NCBI GenBank assembly: GCA_013350335.1
Contig: CM023540.1
Coordinates: forward strand, 50,946,552 to 51,010,551
Reading direction: 5' to 3'
Length of the DNA stretch: 64,000 nucleotides
DNA from: Chimonanthus salicifolius
Taxonomy: Eukaryota > Streptophyta > Magnoliopsida > Laurales > Calycanthaceae
Position 1 is the stretch's first letter; each line of letters begins with the position of its first letter. The position numbers and the translations under genes were made by a program. Positions 49,501 to 54,830 of this stretch are shown here, in pieces. The notes under the pieces were generated by a model that was not told the origin of the DNA, ran no database searches, and saw only the letters and a list, made by a program, of their open reading frames with translations.

Positions 49501-51265
49501 AACCCCAAAAGCTGATTATATTTATCAGTTTTAAAGAAATTTGTTAACCCCAAATTTAATTTAATCTAACAAATTTGAAAGTCAGATTAAATTAAAAAAA
49601 AAAAGAAAATGGATTTTCATATAAAGATTAAAAACCCAAAATTTGATTTTATTTTCAGTCTTAGAAAAAATTGTTAATCCTAAGTCACATTTAATTTAAG
49701 AAATATGAAAGTAAGATTAAATTAATAAAAAAACAAATGGGTTTTCATATAAAAAAATAGAAACTCCAAAATCTAATTTTATTTCTCTGTTAAAAAAATG
49801 TTAACACTAAATCTGATTTAATTTATGAAATTTGAAAATCAGATTAAATTAAAAAAAGCAAATAGGTTTTCATATAAAAAATTAGAAACCCCAAAATTTA
49901 GCATTAACTGTTTAACCTAAATAAATGAGTTTTCATATAAAAGATTAAAAACCCCAAATCTGATTTTATTTCTCAGTTGTTTTTAAAAATTGTTAACCAC
50001 AAATCTGATTAAAAGAATTTAACCCCAAATCTAAAATAATTTTAAATTTAAACAAATTTGAAAACCTAAAATTAGATTAAATTTAGAAAGAAAAGGAAAA
50101 AGAAAAAGTGATTTCATATAAAAAATTAAAAATCCATTTCGCTATTTTTAGGATTTTAAAAAGGAAAAAACTACACCAATTTGGTACCTTTTTAAAAATA
50201 TGAAGCCAAATTGAAACCTGTTAATGTAGAATAATGAAAATAAAAAAATATATCTGATAAAAAACCTCAAAAGTGGTTGATCTAAGCGTGTTTCTACGAG
50301 TTCTTGCCGTCGGCCATCCTCGTTTTGCTACGGTGGTATCGCAATGGTGGATCTCCTTCGTTGTGAATCTGAGAAGGTGAAGAAATGCAGAGAAAGAGAA
50401 GAGATGGGCATGTGGTAAGAGAGAAAGAGAGGGAAGGAATGGCATCTTGGGACCACCTGGTGTTCAAAATCAGTTTCTCTCTCATCAACCAAGGTGGTTT
50501 GAAAAACTACTTGGTGGAAAGTATCTAAACCTTACATTGGATTCCCACCAAATCCAACGGTGCTCAATGCATGCCTGGTTTAGTCGCGGTTCCTCCGTGA
50601 AGGCGAAAATGAATACATATTTATATCTACCTATTTATCTATCTATATATATAACCATTATTTTATTTCCCTAGGATGATACTTGCACTACATACTGCAT
50701 TGGTACTAGTACGGTACATATTGAAAAGTAACCCAAGTGTATTGGGTTTACTATTTCCTAGAGTCCTAGCAATATCTCATGATATAACACTGCCACACAG
50801 CATTTCTTTGTCTGTTGTGCCTTAGGTTTGGGTGTAAAATCAAATCCCTCCTCTATTTGTATCATTCTCCATTTAGGCATTGTAGAGTTTGTTTCTTTCC
50901 ATATCATGGATGAACCAAGACTGCTGATCATGCGAAAGAAATATTCAATTTTAAAAAATCTCAGCATTTAATTATGTGTTACATGTGTTTTTACTGTTAA
51001 ATGTTCATTAAGAGTTGTGTCAATAATGCAGTGATACTGTGTGTTGCTACTATGTTCAGGCATGTGGAAGCAGATAATTGGGACTCCAAACATGGATGGT
51101 CTTGTAAACAAGCCAGATATTTTGTCGTTTTACATTGCCAGTAAAATTCCTGTGTCAGAATCTACAAGGCAGGAACTGCTAGAGATTGATGGAGTTTCCT
51201 ATAGATTACGCAGGGAAATAGAGTTACTTGATCACTTAGATCTCATTCGCTGTAAGGCTTGTTTG
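19431..51265 (+). CDS. CRBN: Cereblon-like CUL4-DDB1 substrate receptor (5' part, 8 exons)
   Basis: Eight exons (19431-19564, 21186-21253, 21333-21413, 40869-40981, 41082-41147, 42168-42269, 42361-42919, 51060-51265), all with GT-AG borders and matching phases, give an open frame of 443 codons that continues beyond the window. The protein has an acidic, charged N-terminus ([20 protein letters not shown]), then a Lon N-terminal-like domain at about residues 85-200 ([25 protein letters not shown], then [19 protein letters not shown]). A Ser-rich acidic linker follows, then a helical region ([61 protein letters not shown]), ending RCKAC, the first cysteine pair of the zinc-binding CULT domain. 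Order and motifs match plant cereblon (for example Arabidopsis At2g25740). The role known for the family is recruiting substrates to a CUL4-DDB1 ubiquitin ligase. The remaining roughly 100 residues (most of CULT) are not in the window. Introns of 19.5, 8.1 and more than 12.7 kb are filled with transposons, yet the exons are intact. Confidence 0.9.
19565..20705 (+). repeat. Old tandem duplication inside cereblon intron 1
   Basis: The first part of intron 1 occurs twice in tandem: about 19565-20140 and 20190-20705. Matching landmarks are GTGCATGTCATTTAGG / GTGCATGTGATATAGG, AAAATGGTTA, CATCCAAACAGAGC / CATCAAAACAGAGC, CATTTCTCCTTGGG / CATTTCTCTTTGGA, and ACTAGGGCTGGCTCTGATG / ACTAGGGCTGGTTTTGATG. 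Copies are clearly diverged and carry indels. A (CT)n microsatellite (20144-20187) lies near the junction. The rest of intron 1 (20706-21185) shows nothing notable. Confidence 0.65.
21186..21253 (+). CDS. CRBN: Cereblon exon 2
   Basis: Encodes (S)[18 protein letters not shown]..., placed between acceptor TTGAAG and donor GTATGT. Phases (2 in, 1 out) fit exons 1 and 3. The acceptor has a weak pyrimidine tract but is the only one that keeps the frame. Confidence 0.75.
21333..21413 (+). CDS. CRBN: Cereblon exon 3
   Basis: Encodes [20 protein letters not shown] and LPMFYLEG, the start of the Lon N-terminal-like domain. It is separated from exon 2 by a 79-bp intron; the donor GTTTTC opens the 19.5-kb intron 3. 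Confidence 0.85.
21740..22900 (+). pseudogene. L1-type LINE ORF2 C-terminal fragment, broken
   Basis: Plus-strand remnants of the region downstream of a LINE reverse transcriptase, in at least two frames. They are FLWEIR...[12 protein letters not shown] at about 21765-21860; [20 protein letters not shown] with KSPAPPRVQ at 22350-22500; then a zinc-finger-like [22 protein letters not shown] (about 22580-22650) followed by [21 protein letters not shown]. These are the conserved C-terminal parts of plant L1-type ORF2 (zf-RVT region). Many stops and frame changes make it inactive. It sits near the 5' side of cereblon intron 3 and is cut at its 3' end by LTR sequence from about 22905. Confidence 0.8.
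22905..23619 (-). mobile_element. Family D LTR fragment (R/U5-side), joined to LTR of element A
   Basis: The + strand text GACAAAAGAGTAACCCTAAATG...CACAAACAAACATGAAAATT...CAAATCAAGTTATAG matches the minus-oriented D LTR at 59241-60370, so this is a D-family LTR. It stops in mid-LTR at 23619, where sequence of element A's LTR begins (ACAAGCCATGATCAATTCC, as at about 39724). The terminal TGACGCATGGCAAGAC at 22905 is the likely LTR end. Confidence 0.6.
23620..23978 (-). mobile_element. 3' LTR of gypsy A (U3 part only)
   Basis: It is homologous to 39724-40050 (shared CCATGATCAATTCCAAGAAG, GCATGCATGCATGC, GTGGAGTGAGTTTGCTG). On the minus strand it starts TGATGACATGAC at 23978, right after a purine tract GAAGAGGGAGGAAA (23979-23992), which is the expected polypurine tract. 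The other end is replaced by family D sequence at 23619/23620. The reading frame of the polyprotein runs across the LTR start. Confidence 0.7.
23877..24853 (-). pseudogene. Gypsy A integrase core and C-terminus
   Basis: Minus-strand fragments in changing frames. [11 protein letters not shown] at about 24820-24850 opens the integrase core, followed by [17 protein letters not shown]. Then come a block with [29 protein letters not shown] (about 24430-24485) and, in one frame, [37 protein letters not shown] (23870-24208), the typical end of a gypsy integrase. Stops and frameshifts occur throughout. The coding frame ends inside the 3' LTR at about 23877. Confidence 0.75.
24854..26295 (-). mobile_element. 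Solo LTR, family C copy 2, inserted in gypsy A integrase
   Basis: Minus-strand ends are TGTTAGAGCCCC (26295) and GAACTTACA (24854), TG...CA. It interrupts the gypsy A integrase between the ...PWEDV block (right side) and the MDFVLGLP block (left side), which are adjacent in intact gypsy elements. Flanks GGAAT and AAAAC show no clear duplication. The interior holds a (GA)n run (24888-24914) and, at 25660-26000, a dense series of GTCGA/TCGAC words. Homologous to 2595-4030. Confidence 0.65.
26300..28010 (-). pseudogene. Gypsy A reverse transcriptase, RNase H and integrase zinc finger
   Basis: Minus-strand blocks. [26 protein letters not shown] and [13 protein letters not shown] (27540-27753), catalytic YFDDILIYS (about 27460-27486, the YxDD box with F), then [22 protein letters not shown] (27130-27430). 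RNase [34 protein letters not shown] (about 26780-26950). Integrase zinc-binding region: [42 protein letters not shown] (about 26370-26490), an HHCC-type finger. Order RT-RH-IN is that of gypsy. Frames change near 27510, 27100-26980 and 26340, and stops are present. The block is cut by the family C LTR at 26295. Confidence 0.85.
28011..28827 (-). pseudogene. Gypsy A gag zinc knuckle and protease
   Basis: Minus strand. Next to the gypsy B insertion point is a gag zinc knuckle with one cysteine lost ([14 protein letters not shown], about 28700-28760). Then comes a retropepsin with [11 protein letters not shown] (about 28460-28490, catalytic DSG) and [12 protein letters not shown] followed by a stop where the family has a Cys or Trp, then [13 protein letters not shown]. 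The linker to RT ([12 protein letters not shown]) is at about 27975-28010. Several stops confirm a pseudogene. Confidence 0.75.
28833..29730 (-). repeat. 3' LTR of gypsy B
   Basis: 898 bp, highly similar to 32397-33326. It includes an AT-rich half (28850-29090) and a GA-rich half (29130-29500) that produces long but spurious open frames on both strands. Differences include a missing block containing GATGAAAATAATGCACCC present in the 5' LTR. Confidence 0.88.
29854..30420 (-). pseudogene. Gypsy B integrase C-terminus with chromodomain
   Basis: Minus strand. [20 protein letters not shown] (about 30290-30350) is the C-terminal end of a gypsy integrase. Further on is a chromodomain-like segment [10 protein letters not shown]....[22 protein letters not shown] (about 29960-30120), then a basic tail ([18 protein letters not shown]). 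Chromodomains of this kind guide integration to chromatin. The upstream integrase core is absent, so this is a deletion derivative. The C-terminus resembles that of 54884-55204, linking B and D families. Confidence 0.75.
30680..32181 (-). pseudogene. Gypsy B gag, interrupted by TRIM1
   Basis: Minus strand. It starts [12 protein letters not shown] and has a coiled-coil-like segment ([19 protein letters not shown]), an Arg/Gly-rich patch ([13 protein letters not shown]) and the beginning of the retrotransposon gag domain ([20 protein letters not shown] type). The TRIM insertion 31311-31798 follows. Beyond it the gag resumes ([31 protein letters not shown], 31104-31300; [32 protein letters not shown], 30880-31060). 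It ends in a degenerate zinc knuckle [13 protein letters not shown] (about 30697-30738) that lacks the last Cys. Confidence 0.8.
31311..31798 (+). mobile_element. TRIM1: complete mini-LTR retrotransposon inside gypsy B gag
   Basis: 488 bp. 5' LTR 31311-31504 and 3' LTR 31604-31798 (194 and 195 bp), both TGTAATAC.CCGCCCCAAAA ... GGTCACTACA. Right after the 5' LTR is AATGGTATCAGAG (31505-31517), the initiator tRNA-Met primer site, and right before the 3' LTR is the polypurine tract AAGGGGGGTAAAT (31591-31603). The internal region is only 99 bp and noncoding. Flanks TGTTC / TGTTT match 4 of 5. There is no 5S rRNA segment, so it is not Cassandra. LTRs contain the core CCCTGGTATATAA.TGGTAG, possibly a TATA box. 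Confidence 0.9.
32397..33326 (-). repeat. 5' LTR of gypsy B
   Basis: 930 bp, TGATGTAGGACAAC ... GATGCACCGCATCA on the + strand. It is near identical to 28833-29730 over the AT-rich and GA-rich halves. The perfect TSD base block TGAAC follows at 33327. Confidence 0.88.
33332..33838 (-). pseudogene. Gypsy A gag, central part
   Basis: Minus strand: [17 protein letters not shown] (about 33780-33830), [60 protein letters not shown] and SEAHTVTRF followed by a stop (about 33465), then a continuing frame with [13 protein letters not shown]. This is the capsid-like gag domain of a gypsy element. It lies between the hAT insertion (right) and the gypsy B insertion (left). Confidence 0.8.
33847..37953 (-). 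mobile_element. hAT transposon with DUF659-type transposase, inserted in gypsy A gag
   Basis: The hAT transposase (34072-36325) is bracketed by clusters of CGTATC/GATACG words at 33868-33905 (CGATACGGGTGCGCGTATCG) and 37840-37955 (CCGACACGCATATGAGCCG, CGTATCCGTGTCGTATACG), typical subterminal repeats. Candidate 8-bp duplications are GAATACTC (33839-33846) and GGATACTC (37954-37961), 7 of 8 matching; the terminal inverted repeats themselves are weak, so the ends are approximate. The right part (36.4-37.8 kb) is noncoding with a GA/CT-rich stretch that may be the 5' UTR and promoter of the transposase. Confidence 0.7.
34072..36325 (-). pseudogene. hAT transposase (BED finger, DUF659, dimerisation domain), decayed
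   Basis: Minus strand. A BED-type finger ([35 protein letters not shown], about 36080-36240) has its second Cys changed to Tyr. Then [12 protein letters not shown], and the DUF659 region: [38 protein letters not shown] and [13 protein letters not shown] (35330-35830). The C-terminal hAT dimerisation region is [34 protein letters not shown] (about 34230-34350). An 81-bp GT-AG intron (34658-34738) keeps the frame. Two frameshifts (near 36005 and 35920) and at least three stops at expected Trp codons show inactivity. The family excises and inserts DNA transposons using 8-bp target duplications. Confidence 0.85.
37962..38498 (-). pseudogene. Gypsy A leader and gag N-terminal region
   Basis: From the 5' LTR end at 38499 the minus strand reads a PBS-like ATTGGTAATTAAAGCC, a leader of about 150 bp, then MAGGYTW.N (about 38330-38355) and a weakly conserved gag N-terminus that includes [20 protein letters not shown] (about 38110-38170). 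It ends at the hAT insertion. Stops are present. The family assignment rests on position between the LTR and the gag core. Confidence 0.5.
38499..40050 (-). mobile_element. 5' LTR of gypsy A, containing TRIM2
   Basis: Minus-strand ends are TGATGAGGACATGAC (40050) and GCCTTCATCA (38499). The first 325 bp match the 3' LTR at 23620-23978. Without TRIM2 (553 bp plus 5-bp duplication) it is about 1 kb. The U3 start includes what is coding sequence at the 3' end of the element (polyprotein tail). Confidence 0.7.
38824..39376 (-). mobile_element. TRIM2: complete mini-LTR retrotransposon, TSD CAACT
   Basis: 553 bp, same family as TRIM1 but on the minus strand. LTRs are 38824-39046 (3') and 39144-39376 (5'). 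The primer site is CTCTGATACCA on the + strand (39131-39141), and the polypurine tract on the minus strand reads TTTAAGAGGGGTAGAT (39047-39062). Perfect 5-bp duplications CAACT flank it (38819-38823, 39377-39381). The LTRs share AAGGCCTT.TGCTAGAAGGAGGAAGGCTA with TRIM1. Confidence 0.9.
40060..40868 (+). other. 3' remainder of cereblon intron 3
   Basis: Unique-looking AT-rich intron DNA between gypsy A and the intron acceptor TTTTTCAG. It contains a (TC)n tract (40211-40237) and no supported gene or element. Confidence 0.5.
40869..40981 (+). CDS. CRBN: Cereblon exon 4
   Basis: Encodes (G)[20 protein letters not shown] and [17 protein letters not shown], the core of the Lon N-terminal-like domain. 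Acceptor TTTTTCAG, donor GTATGT. It continues exon 3 in frame across 19.5 kb of transposons. Confidence 0.88.
41082..41147 (+). CDS. CRBN: Cereblon exon 5
   Basis: Encodes [20 protein letters not shown] plus AE. It matches the IGVIRV...VGTTAEI segment conserved in the family. The acceptor GGTTCAG is preferred over the nearer GTTTGTAG because it keeps the VRV motif and the phase. Confidence 0.85.
41148..42167 (+). other. Cereblon intron 5 with a reversed poly-A retroposon
   Basis: At 41316-41336 an unbroken T-run is followed by GAGCAGTAACAAAGGTAATTT..AATAGAAGAAGAGGGTACA to about 41490. On the minus strand this is a LINE-like 3' UTR ending in poly-A, hence a short 5'-truncated retroposon. The rest is ordinary intron. 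Confidence 0.5.
42168..42269 (+). CDS. CRBN: Cereblon exon 6
   Basis: Encodes [20 protein letters not shown] and [14 protein letters not shown], the end of the Lon-like domain. Acceptor CTCTTTCAG, donor GTGAGT, phase 0 on both sides. Confidence 0.88.
42361..42919 (+). CDS. CRBN: Cereblon exon 7
   Basis: 559 bp starting [21 protein letters not shown] long Ser/Asp/Glu-rich linker poorly conserved in the family follows, then [24 protein letters not shown] at the end. Acceptor TTTTGTCAG, donor GTAAGG, phase 1 at the 3' side. Reading through the donor meets a stop after a further 13 codons. Confidence 0.88.
43780..44178. repeat. Foldback MITE FB5 with (TA)n ends
   Basis: Inverted arms of about 120 bp: left ..TATATATGATAATCCCTTACACC..TTATGCTGCACTATTCATGAGCCCATC, right complement ..GATCCCAAACACCACTTCTTACCTTGCACTCTTCGTGAGCTCACC. 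It is flanked on both sides by short TA repeats (43780-43793 and 44164-44176), as if inserted into or carrying TA microsatellites. Confidence 0.6.
44494..45673 (-). mobile_element. Solo LTR of gypsy B family
   Basis: The + strand starts TGATGCAGGAAAAAGG, GTGACCCTAAATGCC, and AATGCACCCTAAAGCTAAAATGGGC as in the B LTR, and ends CTCTGCATCA. A GA-rich half at 44780-45470 gives long spurious open frames. Flanks GACAT and GGCAC match at 3 of 5, a possible decayed duplication. There is no internal region nearby. Confidence 0.7.
45731..46119. repeat. Foldback MITE FB6
   Basis: Inverted arms of about 120 bp: left CTGCACATCCTATAAAGTGCTCTCA..GGGAGCTCCATGTAGAG, right complement CGGCACACCCTGTAAAGTGCTCCCG..GAGAGCTCCATATGGAG. 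Ends carry TATATATA. It is noncoding. Confidence 0.65.
46108..46500. repeat. Foldback MITE FB7
   Basis: Arms: left GGGATCACCCCTTAGGCATTAGTGCTCAAG, right complement AGGATCACCTAGGCATTGATGCTCAAG. The right end runs into the (TA)n tract at 46493. It partly overlaps the TATA end of FB6, so the exact border is uncertain. Confidence 0.6.
46431..46657. repeat. Tandem duplication with expanded (TA)n(GA)n tracts
   Basis: The segment GGCCACACATGGTACTGGTGCTTAAATAATAACTTGAGCATC... occurs at 46431 and again at 46568. Each copy is followed by ATATATAT and AGAGAGAG. Copy 1 has a TA tract of about 50 bp (46494-46545) while copy 2 has only a short one. Confidence 0.75.
46692..47093 (+). mobile_element. 5'-truncated LINE with poly-A and 14-bp TSD
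   Basis: The ORF2 C-terminus ([30 protein letters not shown], 46763-46972) is followed by a T-rich 3' UTR and a short A-tail (47085-47094). It is flanked by ATCTATTGTTTGTG (46678-46691) and ATCTATTATTTGTG (47094-47107), a one-mismatch target-site duplication. This is a typical dead-on-arrival L1-type copy. Confidence 0.85.
47405..48687 (+). mobile_element. Solo LTR of gypsy B family, TSD CTGAT
   Basis: Plus-oriented LTR TGATGCGGAGCAAAGG ... TTAGTTGTCCTGCATCA with perfect 5-bp duplications CTGAT (47400-47404 and 48688-48692). Shared B motifs are TTTTTAGTAAGG..AAAGCTTATATAAA, GCCTCCATGAGGC and CTACCTTCTTCTTCAGGTACTTC. It includes an internal 113-bp tandem duplication (units starting CCCCTATAAACCACACCC at 48058 and 48171). 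A second solo LTR (47673-47940) is inserted in it. TATATAAA at about 47555 may be its promoter. Confidence 0.88.
47673..47940 (+). mobile_element. Solo copia-type LTR nested in the solo LTR, TSD GCCAT
   Basis: 268 bp, TGTTGTGGGACCC ... AGATTCAACA, flanked by perfect GCCAT duplications (47668-47672, 47941-47945). Start, size and the ...AATATATCTCAATACAATTCTGAGAA end style match the copia LTR at 60457-60728 (272 bp). Confidence 0.88.
48998..50506. mobile_element. Long-TIR non-autonomous element (MULE-like) with internal tandem repeats
   Basis: The first and last roughly 240 bp are inverted copies: left CCATGGTTTATGAGAGAAACT..GTTGTCCCAAGATGTCC, right complement CCTTGGTTGATGAGAGAGAAACT..GTGGTCCCAAGATGCC, continuing through GAAGGAGA.CCACC and GATGGC.GA.GGC. 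Between them, at about 49300-50240, a unit of about 125-130 bp (TTTTCATATAAAAAATTAGAAACCCC...CAGATTAAATT) repeats with starts at about 49483, 49614, 49742, 49866, 49930 and 50112. Long TIRs suggest the Mutator superfamily. A 9-bp duplication could not be confirmed, and no transposase is encoded. Confidence 0.65.
51060..51265 (+). CDS. CRBN: Cereblon exon 8 (last exon in the window)
   Basis: Encodes (S)[62 protein letters not shown]. Acceptor ATGTTCAG, donor GTAATG. C439 and C442 are the first zinc-ligand pair of the CULT domain. The next exon should begin with VIA/LIA..R.DM..MS and was not found up to 64000. Confidence 0.88.
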
Positions 51266-51294
51266 GTAATGCACTTCTTGTCCTCAACTTTAAT

Positions 51295-51503
51295 AGTTTT
51301 GTTTATTCATTCTTTGTGTTTTCTTTGTTTTCAATATCTAAGTAAGACAACGAGTATACTGCTCAAAAAACAAGTAAGATAATGAGTATTGGAAGAAACT
51401 ATTGAGATCGGAGTTGTTCAAGTTTATAAATTTAGTTAAAAAAATTATACTTTTTTAGATCTAATGATTCAAATTACTTATCCTCCAAGTTTCAATATGT
51501 ATG

Positions 51504-51538
<35 letters not shown>

Positions 51539-51890
51539 TGGTGGGAGGACAACATAGGTATCCCCACCCACATGGGAAGTGAGGCTAATGCCATGGATAC
51601 ACGAAACCACAAGCCTCATGTATCGGGTTAGCATGGGAGGAGTTGAACTCAAGACCTTTAGTCTAATCGTAGAAACTTAGACCAGCTGAGCTACCCATGC
51701 AGGGTTGCTCATTTTAGTTATTCATTTTTATGTTCTCTTTGTTATGAATATCTAAATGAGGCAATGACTATTAGAAGAAACTACTGAGAGCGGAGCTGTT
51801 CAAGTTTATAAATTTGGGGTAAAATGCTATAGACTCCGATGTAATGATTCAAATTACAATTGGCTTAAGAACTTTGAAACATAAGTTCTA
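51295..51890. repeat. Tandem duplication of about 180 bp flanking a SINE
   Basis: 51295-51480 and 51711-51890 are copies of each other (TTTATTCAT..CTTTGTTTTCAATATCTAA / GTTATTCAT..CTTTGTTATGAATATCTAA; AGAAACTATTGAGATCGGAG / AGAAACTACTGAGAGCGGAG; TAATGATTCAAATTAC). The 200 bp between them is the SINE and its TG/TA tail. Confidence 0.75.
51514..51700 (-). mobile_element. tRNA-derived SINE
   Basis: The minus strand starting at 51700 gives a tRNA-like head of 70 nt (51631-51700) with a perfect 7-bp acceptor stem (GCATGGG / CCCATGC), an A box TAGCTCAGCTGG and a B box GAGTTCAACTCC close to the consensus. An unrelated body of about 90 nt follows, then a TA/TG-rich tail (51497-51540). The pol III promoter boxes and the tail define a SINE. 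It lacks a credible anticodon arm, so it is not a tRNA gene. Confidence 0.75.
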
Positions 51891-51899
51891 CTCTAGTTC

Positions 51900-53050
51900 T
51901 ACTCTTTATATGACTTTATTATGTCTTGCTGTTAGAGAAATAGATGCCAATTCAATAATGGGTTAGTTTCCGAGGTATAGACTCAAGGGAAATGTACTTT
52001 ATTTTCAGAGAACTGTTAAATGTTGGAATATTTGGATGGCTGCTTCAAGGAAGTGTACTTTTTCCTGTCTCCCTCTTGTCCCCTCTTCTGGTGCATTTTT
52101 CACTCTTTCAAGGTTTCGATGTCATCGCCTTTTTGGTCACATCCTGAAAATATGCCTCCTTCTAGGAAATGAGTTATATTTCCTAAAAATAAATTACATT
52201 TGCAGGTGATACATTTCAACTGATTTCCTTGTACCTGAAAAACTCATGTATCTTCTACTAGAATTTATTGGAATCATTTGGTACAGTGGGGTGTATTTAG
52301 ATGTATCTACCAATAGTCACATATAAACTTCTATCTAAAGTGAAGGATGGCACCAACCTCAAAATATTACCAATCATCATCATCAACAAATTCTTTGACC
52401 CATCCATCACTTAGTATTGTGCCAATCAACTTTTGACTATCCTAACATCCCTGACCTGTAGGACTATAGCTTTGTTGTGGTATGTTTGTCTCTCAAGATC
52501 TGTTAGTATTTATTAGGATAGATCTAATACGTCCACGTATAATGGAATAATGGGGTTCTCTTGAATTTCACATGATATTGAGACCCAGGGCTATTTGAAG
52601 ATCCTAAACTGATGCAAGCACATCCACAAGATTAAGGATCTATGTTGTAAATTCCCCAGTCTTTGGTCTCTACTGAAGGTTCCAAATTGGAGTAAGGGGG
52701 TAGGATGGATATCACCTGTGTTCTGCTGTGTTGGTCCCAGCTGTGATCTAGCCATAGGTCTGCTCGCGGTGGACAAAACCCCTTCTGTCGATGTAGTAGA
52801 AGCTCCTGCTGCAGTAGTAAAATGGTACTTCCTGAATTGAGCTCCCTCATGTGTGAATAGATGCTCCTGGACAAAACAAAAGAAGAAACTTCCCATGCCT
52901 GTCTGTGTATAGGGGTTGGAGAAATAGAACCTAAAAGGTGTGGTAGAATGCGAGATAATACTAGCAGGAGAGGCGTCCCTGGAGTGAGGGTCCGAGGAAT
53001 GATAGCTGGCATAGGACTGAATCAGAAGCAGTCATAGGATTTGGTAAGGG
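51900..53050. other. Unassigned part of cereblon intron 8
   Basis: No gene was recognised. Minus-strand frames at 52591-52896 and 52632-53012 overlap in different frames without known motifs; they may be decayed retroelement sequence preceding the LINE piece at 53054. No cereblon exon was found here. Confidence 0.4.
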
Positions 53051-53053
53051 AAG

Positions 53054-54830
53054 CTACGTGAGCGCGAAACTGTTCGTGGTTTGGCTCCTCAACCACCCTC
53101 GGTGCAAAGACTGGGTTGAAATAGGCTTCACTGCCTCCCTCATCTCTTTTATTCCCTCCACCCTCCACCCATCCACCATAATGACCTTCATAGCATTGGA
53201 TGTGGATCGAGCATTCTCCATCCGGTGAAAGAACTTAGTATTCCTATCACCTTCTTTGAAGCTGTCGCCTTTGACTTCTGTCTCCTCTCCACCTCTTCCC
53301 TCCTGAGAAGCTCCCAGATCCTTTGATATATATGACCACATTTCTCCCTAAATTTCTCTTCAGACAAGTTCCTTTCCTCACTTCCTTCTAATGCAGGCTT
53401 GGGGCAGGTTTCCAATTTTACCCAAGCGTGCCTGGATAAATGGATCCGATTGACGTTCTCACCAATGGATCTGCAACCATTCGAGTATCTACGAATGGGT
53501 TTGCCTTGCCAGGAGTTGACAAGTGAAGTCCGTGACGACAAGCGACTAGGGAATTATGTGTGTTTATTTAAGTTAGATTAAGCCTTTTTTTATTCAATTG
53601 AGACGTGAAAGAAAATAGTCTAATTTGAATAGATTTGAATACACTTAATCAACTTAAACAAATCACGACATAAATCAAACCATGGTACTTCTTGTTGGAT
53701 TCTAATCCATCGATGCGATCGCCCATCCCGGGGGTTTGGCTCAACGCCATGGGAACTAGGCCCGGAATGCACTCACATTTTCCCTCCAAATGAGTTTTAG
53801 GGTTCCAAAAATTGTATCTATTGAACTGACCAAAAATCGAAAATTACATGTCTTTATATAGAAGAATAAACCTAACTAAATCTAACCTAAACCCTAATTT
53901 GAATTTGAATTCTCATGTGGATTCAAATTTCGAATTTACAATGGAAAATCCTAATTCATTTGCAACCAATCAAAAATAATAAAAACAAAAGAATATTCCA
54001 AAATTCCCTCAACATATTTTGCTTTCAAAATTCAAATGAGTTTGAATCTTGCAGGCCCAAGGACTTGGAGGAGTTTGGGTTGTGTTTTACTTGGTTTTCA
54101 AAATTCTAATTGGATAGAAAGTAGGTGCATGGATTTAGGGTTTGGACTGGATCTGCACCTTTTGATGAAAACGGTTGTAACTCGAGCTACATAACTTGGA
54201 ATGGGCCAAACTTGGGTCCGTTGGAAAGGTCTTCGAATAAACTTCCCAAATGGTTCAAATTTCATCGAAATCCGATGTCATTTGATACCTCAAAACTGCT
54301 CTGTAAGTCACTACTATTTTCAGCCATCAGATTTAATCTAGATTTGCTAGATTTATGTCAAGTGTCAACTCTTCATGCCTCACATGAGTTTCCTTCTTTC
54401 TGAAGGGTTTCTGAATGTGTACCCCTCCTCCAAGTGGGGTCCACATGATCTCTAGTGGGCCTTGGGCCCATATATGGGTCTGCATGCACCGCGTCATCCA
54501 ATTCGGGTCCAGAAGCAACGAGTTTGGCTTCGTAATTGCCGCGGTTGAACACGAACCAATGTTTCTCCCCACTACTGGGTGTGATTGCCTGCATCCCTTC
54601 CCACTCCTCCACAAGACTAGAGTGGAACTCTTTTTCCTCTTCCATTGCTCCTAACATTGACACACCATTCTTTAATTTCTTTTTTCAACAATTTCAATTT
54701 CTTGTGGAAGACGAAGGTTGCCCATCCCTCAATTTGAAAAGAGTTCCGCCAAGTAGTTTCCCTGTCATGAAACTCCTTGTTCTCCAACAAAGCATTACTG
54801 AATCTAAATAGCATGGGCCCTCTATCCACT
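53054..54830 (-). pseudogene. LINE ORF2 fragments, split by LTR-like DNA
   Basis: Minus strand. 54617-54829 encodes FRFSNALLENKEFHDRETTW..FQIEGWATFVFHKKLKLLKKEIKEW, the linker between endonuclease and reverse transcriptase of plant L1 elements. The next part of that linker is at 53054-53541 (EGDRNTKFFHRMENARSTSN..IMVDGWRVEGIKEMREAVK). Between them, at about 53550-54430, lies unrelated sequence. A short stretch TGGTGAAAGAACTTAGTATTCCTATCAC occurs at both 53219 and 54833, which may mark a duplication at the break. No RT core is present. Confidence 0.7.
53560..54430. repeat. LTR-like insertion separating the LINE pieces
   Basis: The sequence contains GGTTGTAACTCGAGCTACAT..GGGCCAAACTTGGGTCCGTTGGAAAGG and TTCATCGAAATCCGATGTCATTTG, a combination seen in plant gypsy LTRs (established only by recollection). 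No paired LTR or TSD was identified. Confidence 0.35.

Larger units (their letters stand above)
42920..51059 (+). other. Cereblon intron 7 (8.1 kb), transposon-filled
   Basis: GT-AG intron whose elements are listed separately: foldbacks at 43780, 45731 and 46108, solo LTRs at 44494 and 47405 (with a nested solo LTR), a LINE end at 46692 and a long-TIR element at 48998. The stretches 42960-43770 and 50510-51059 show nothing recognisable; 48700-48990 is also unassigned. Confidence 0.7.

Noticed and set aside
51631..51700. tRNA gene on the minus strand
   Set aside because: It has a perfect acceptor stem and A/B boxes, but no proper anticodon stem or a GGTTCGA T-loop, and is followed by a SINE body and TA-rich tail; called as a SINE head.
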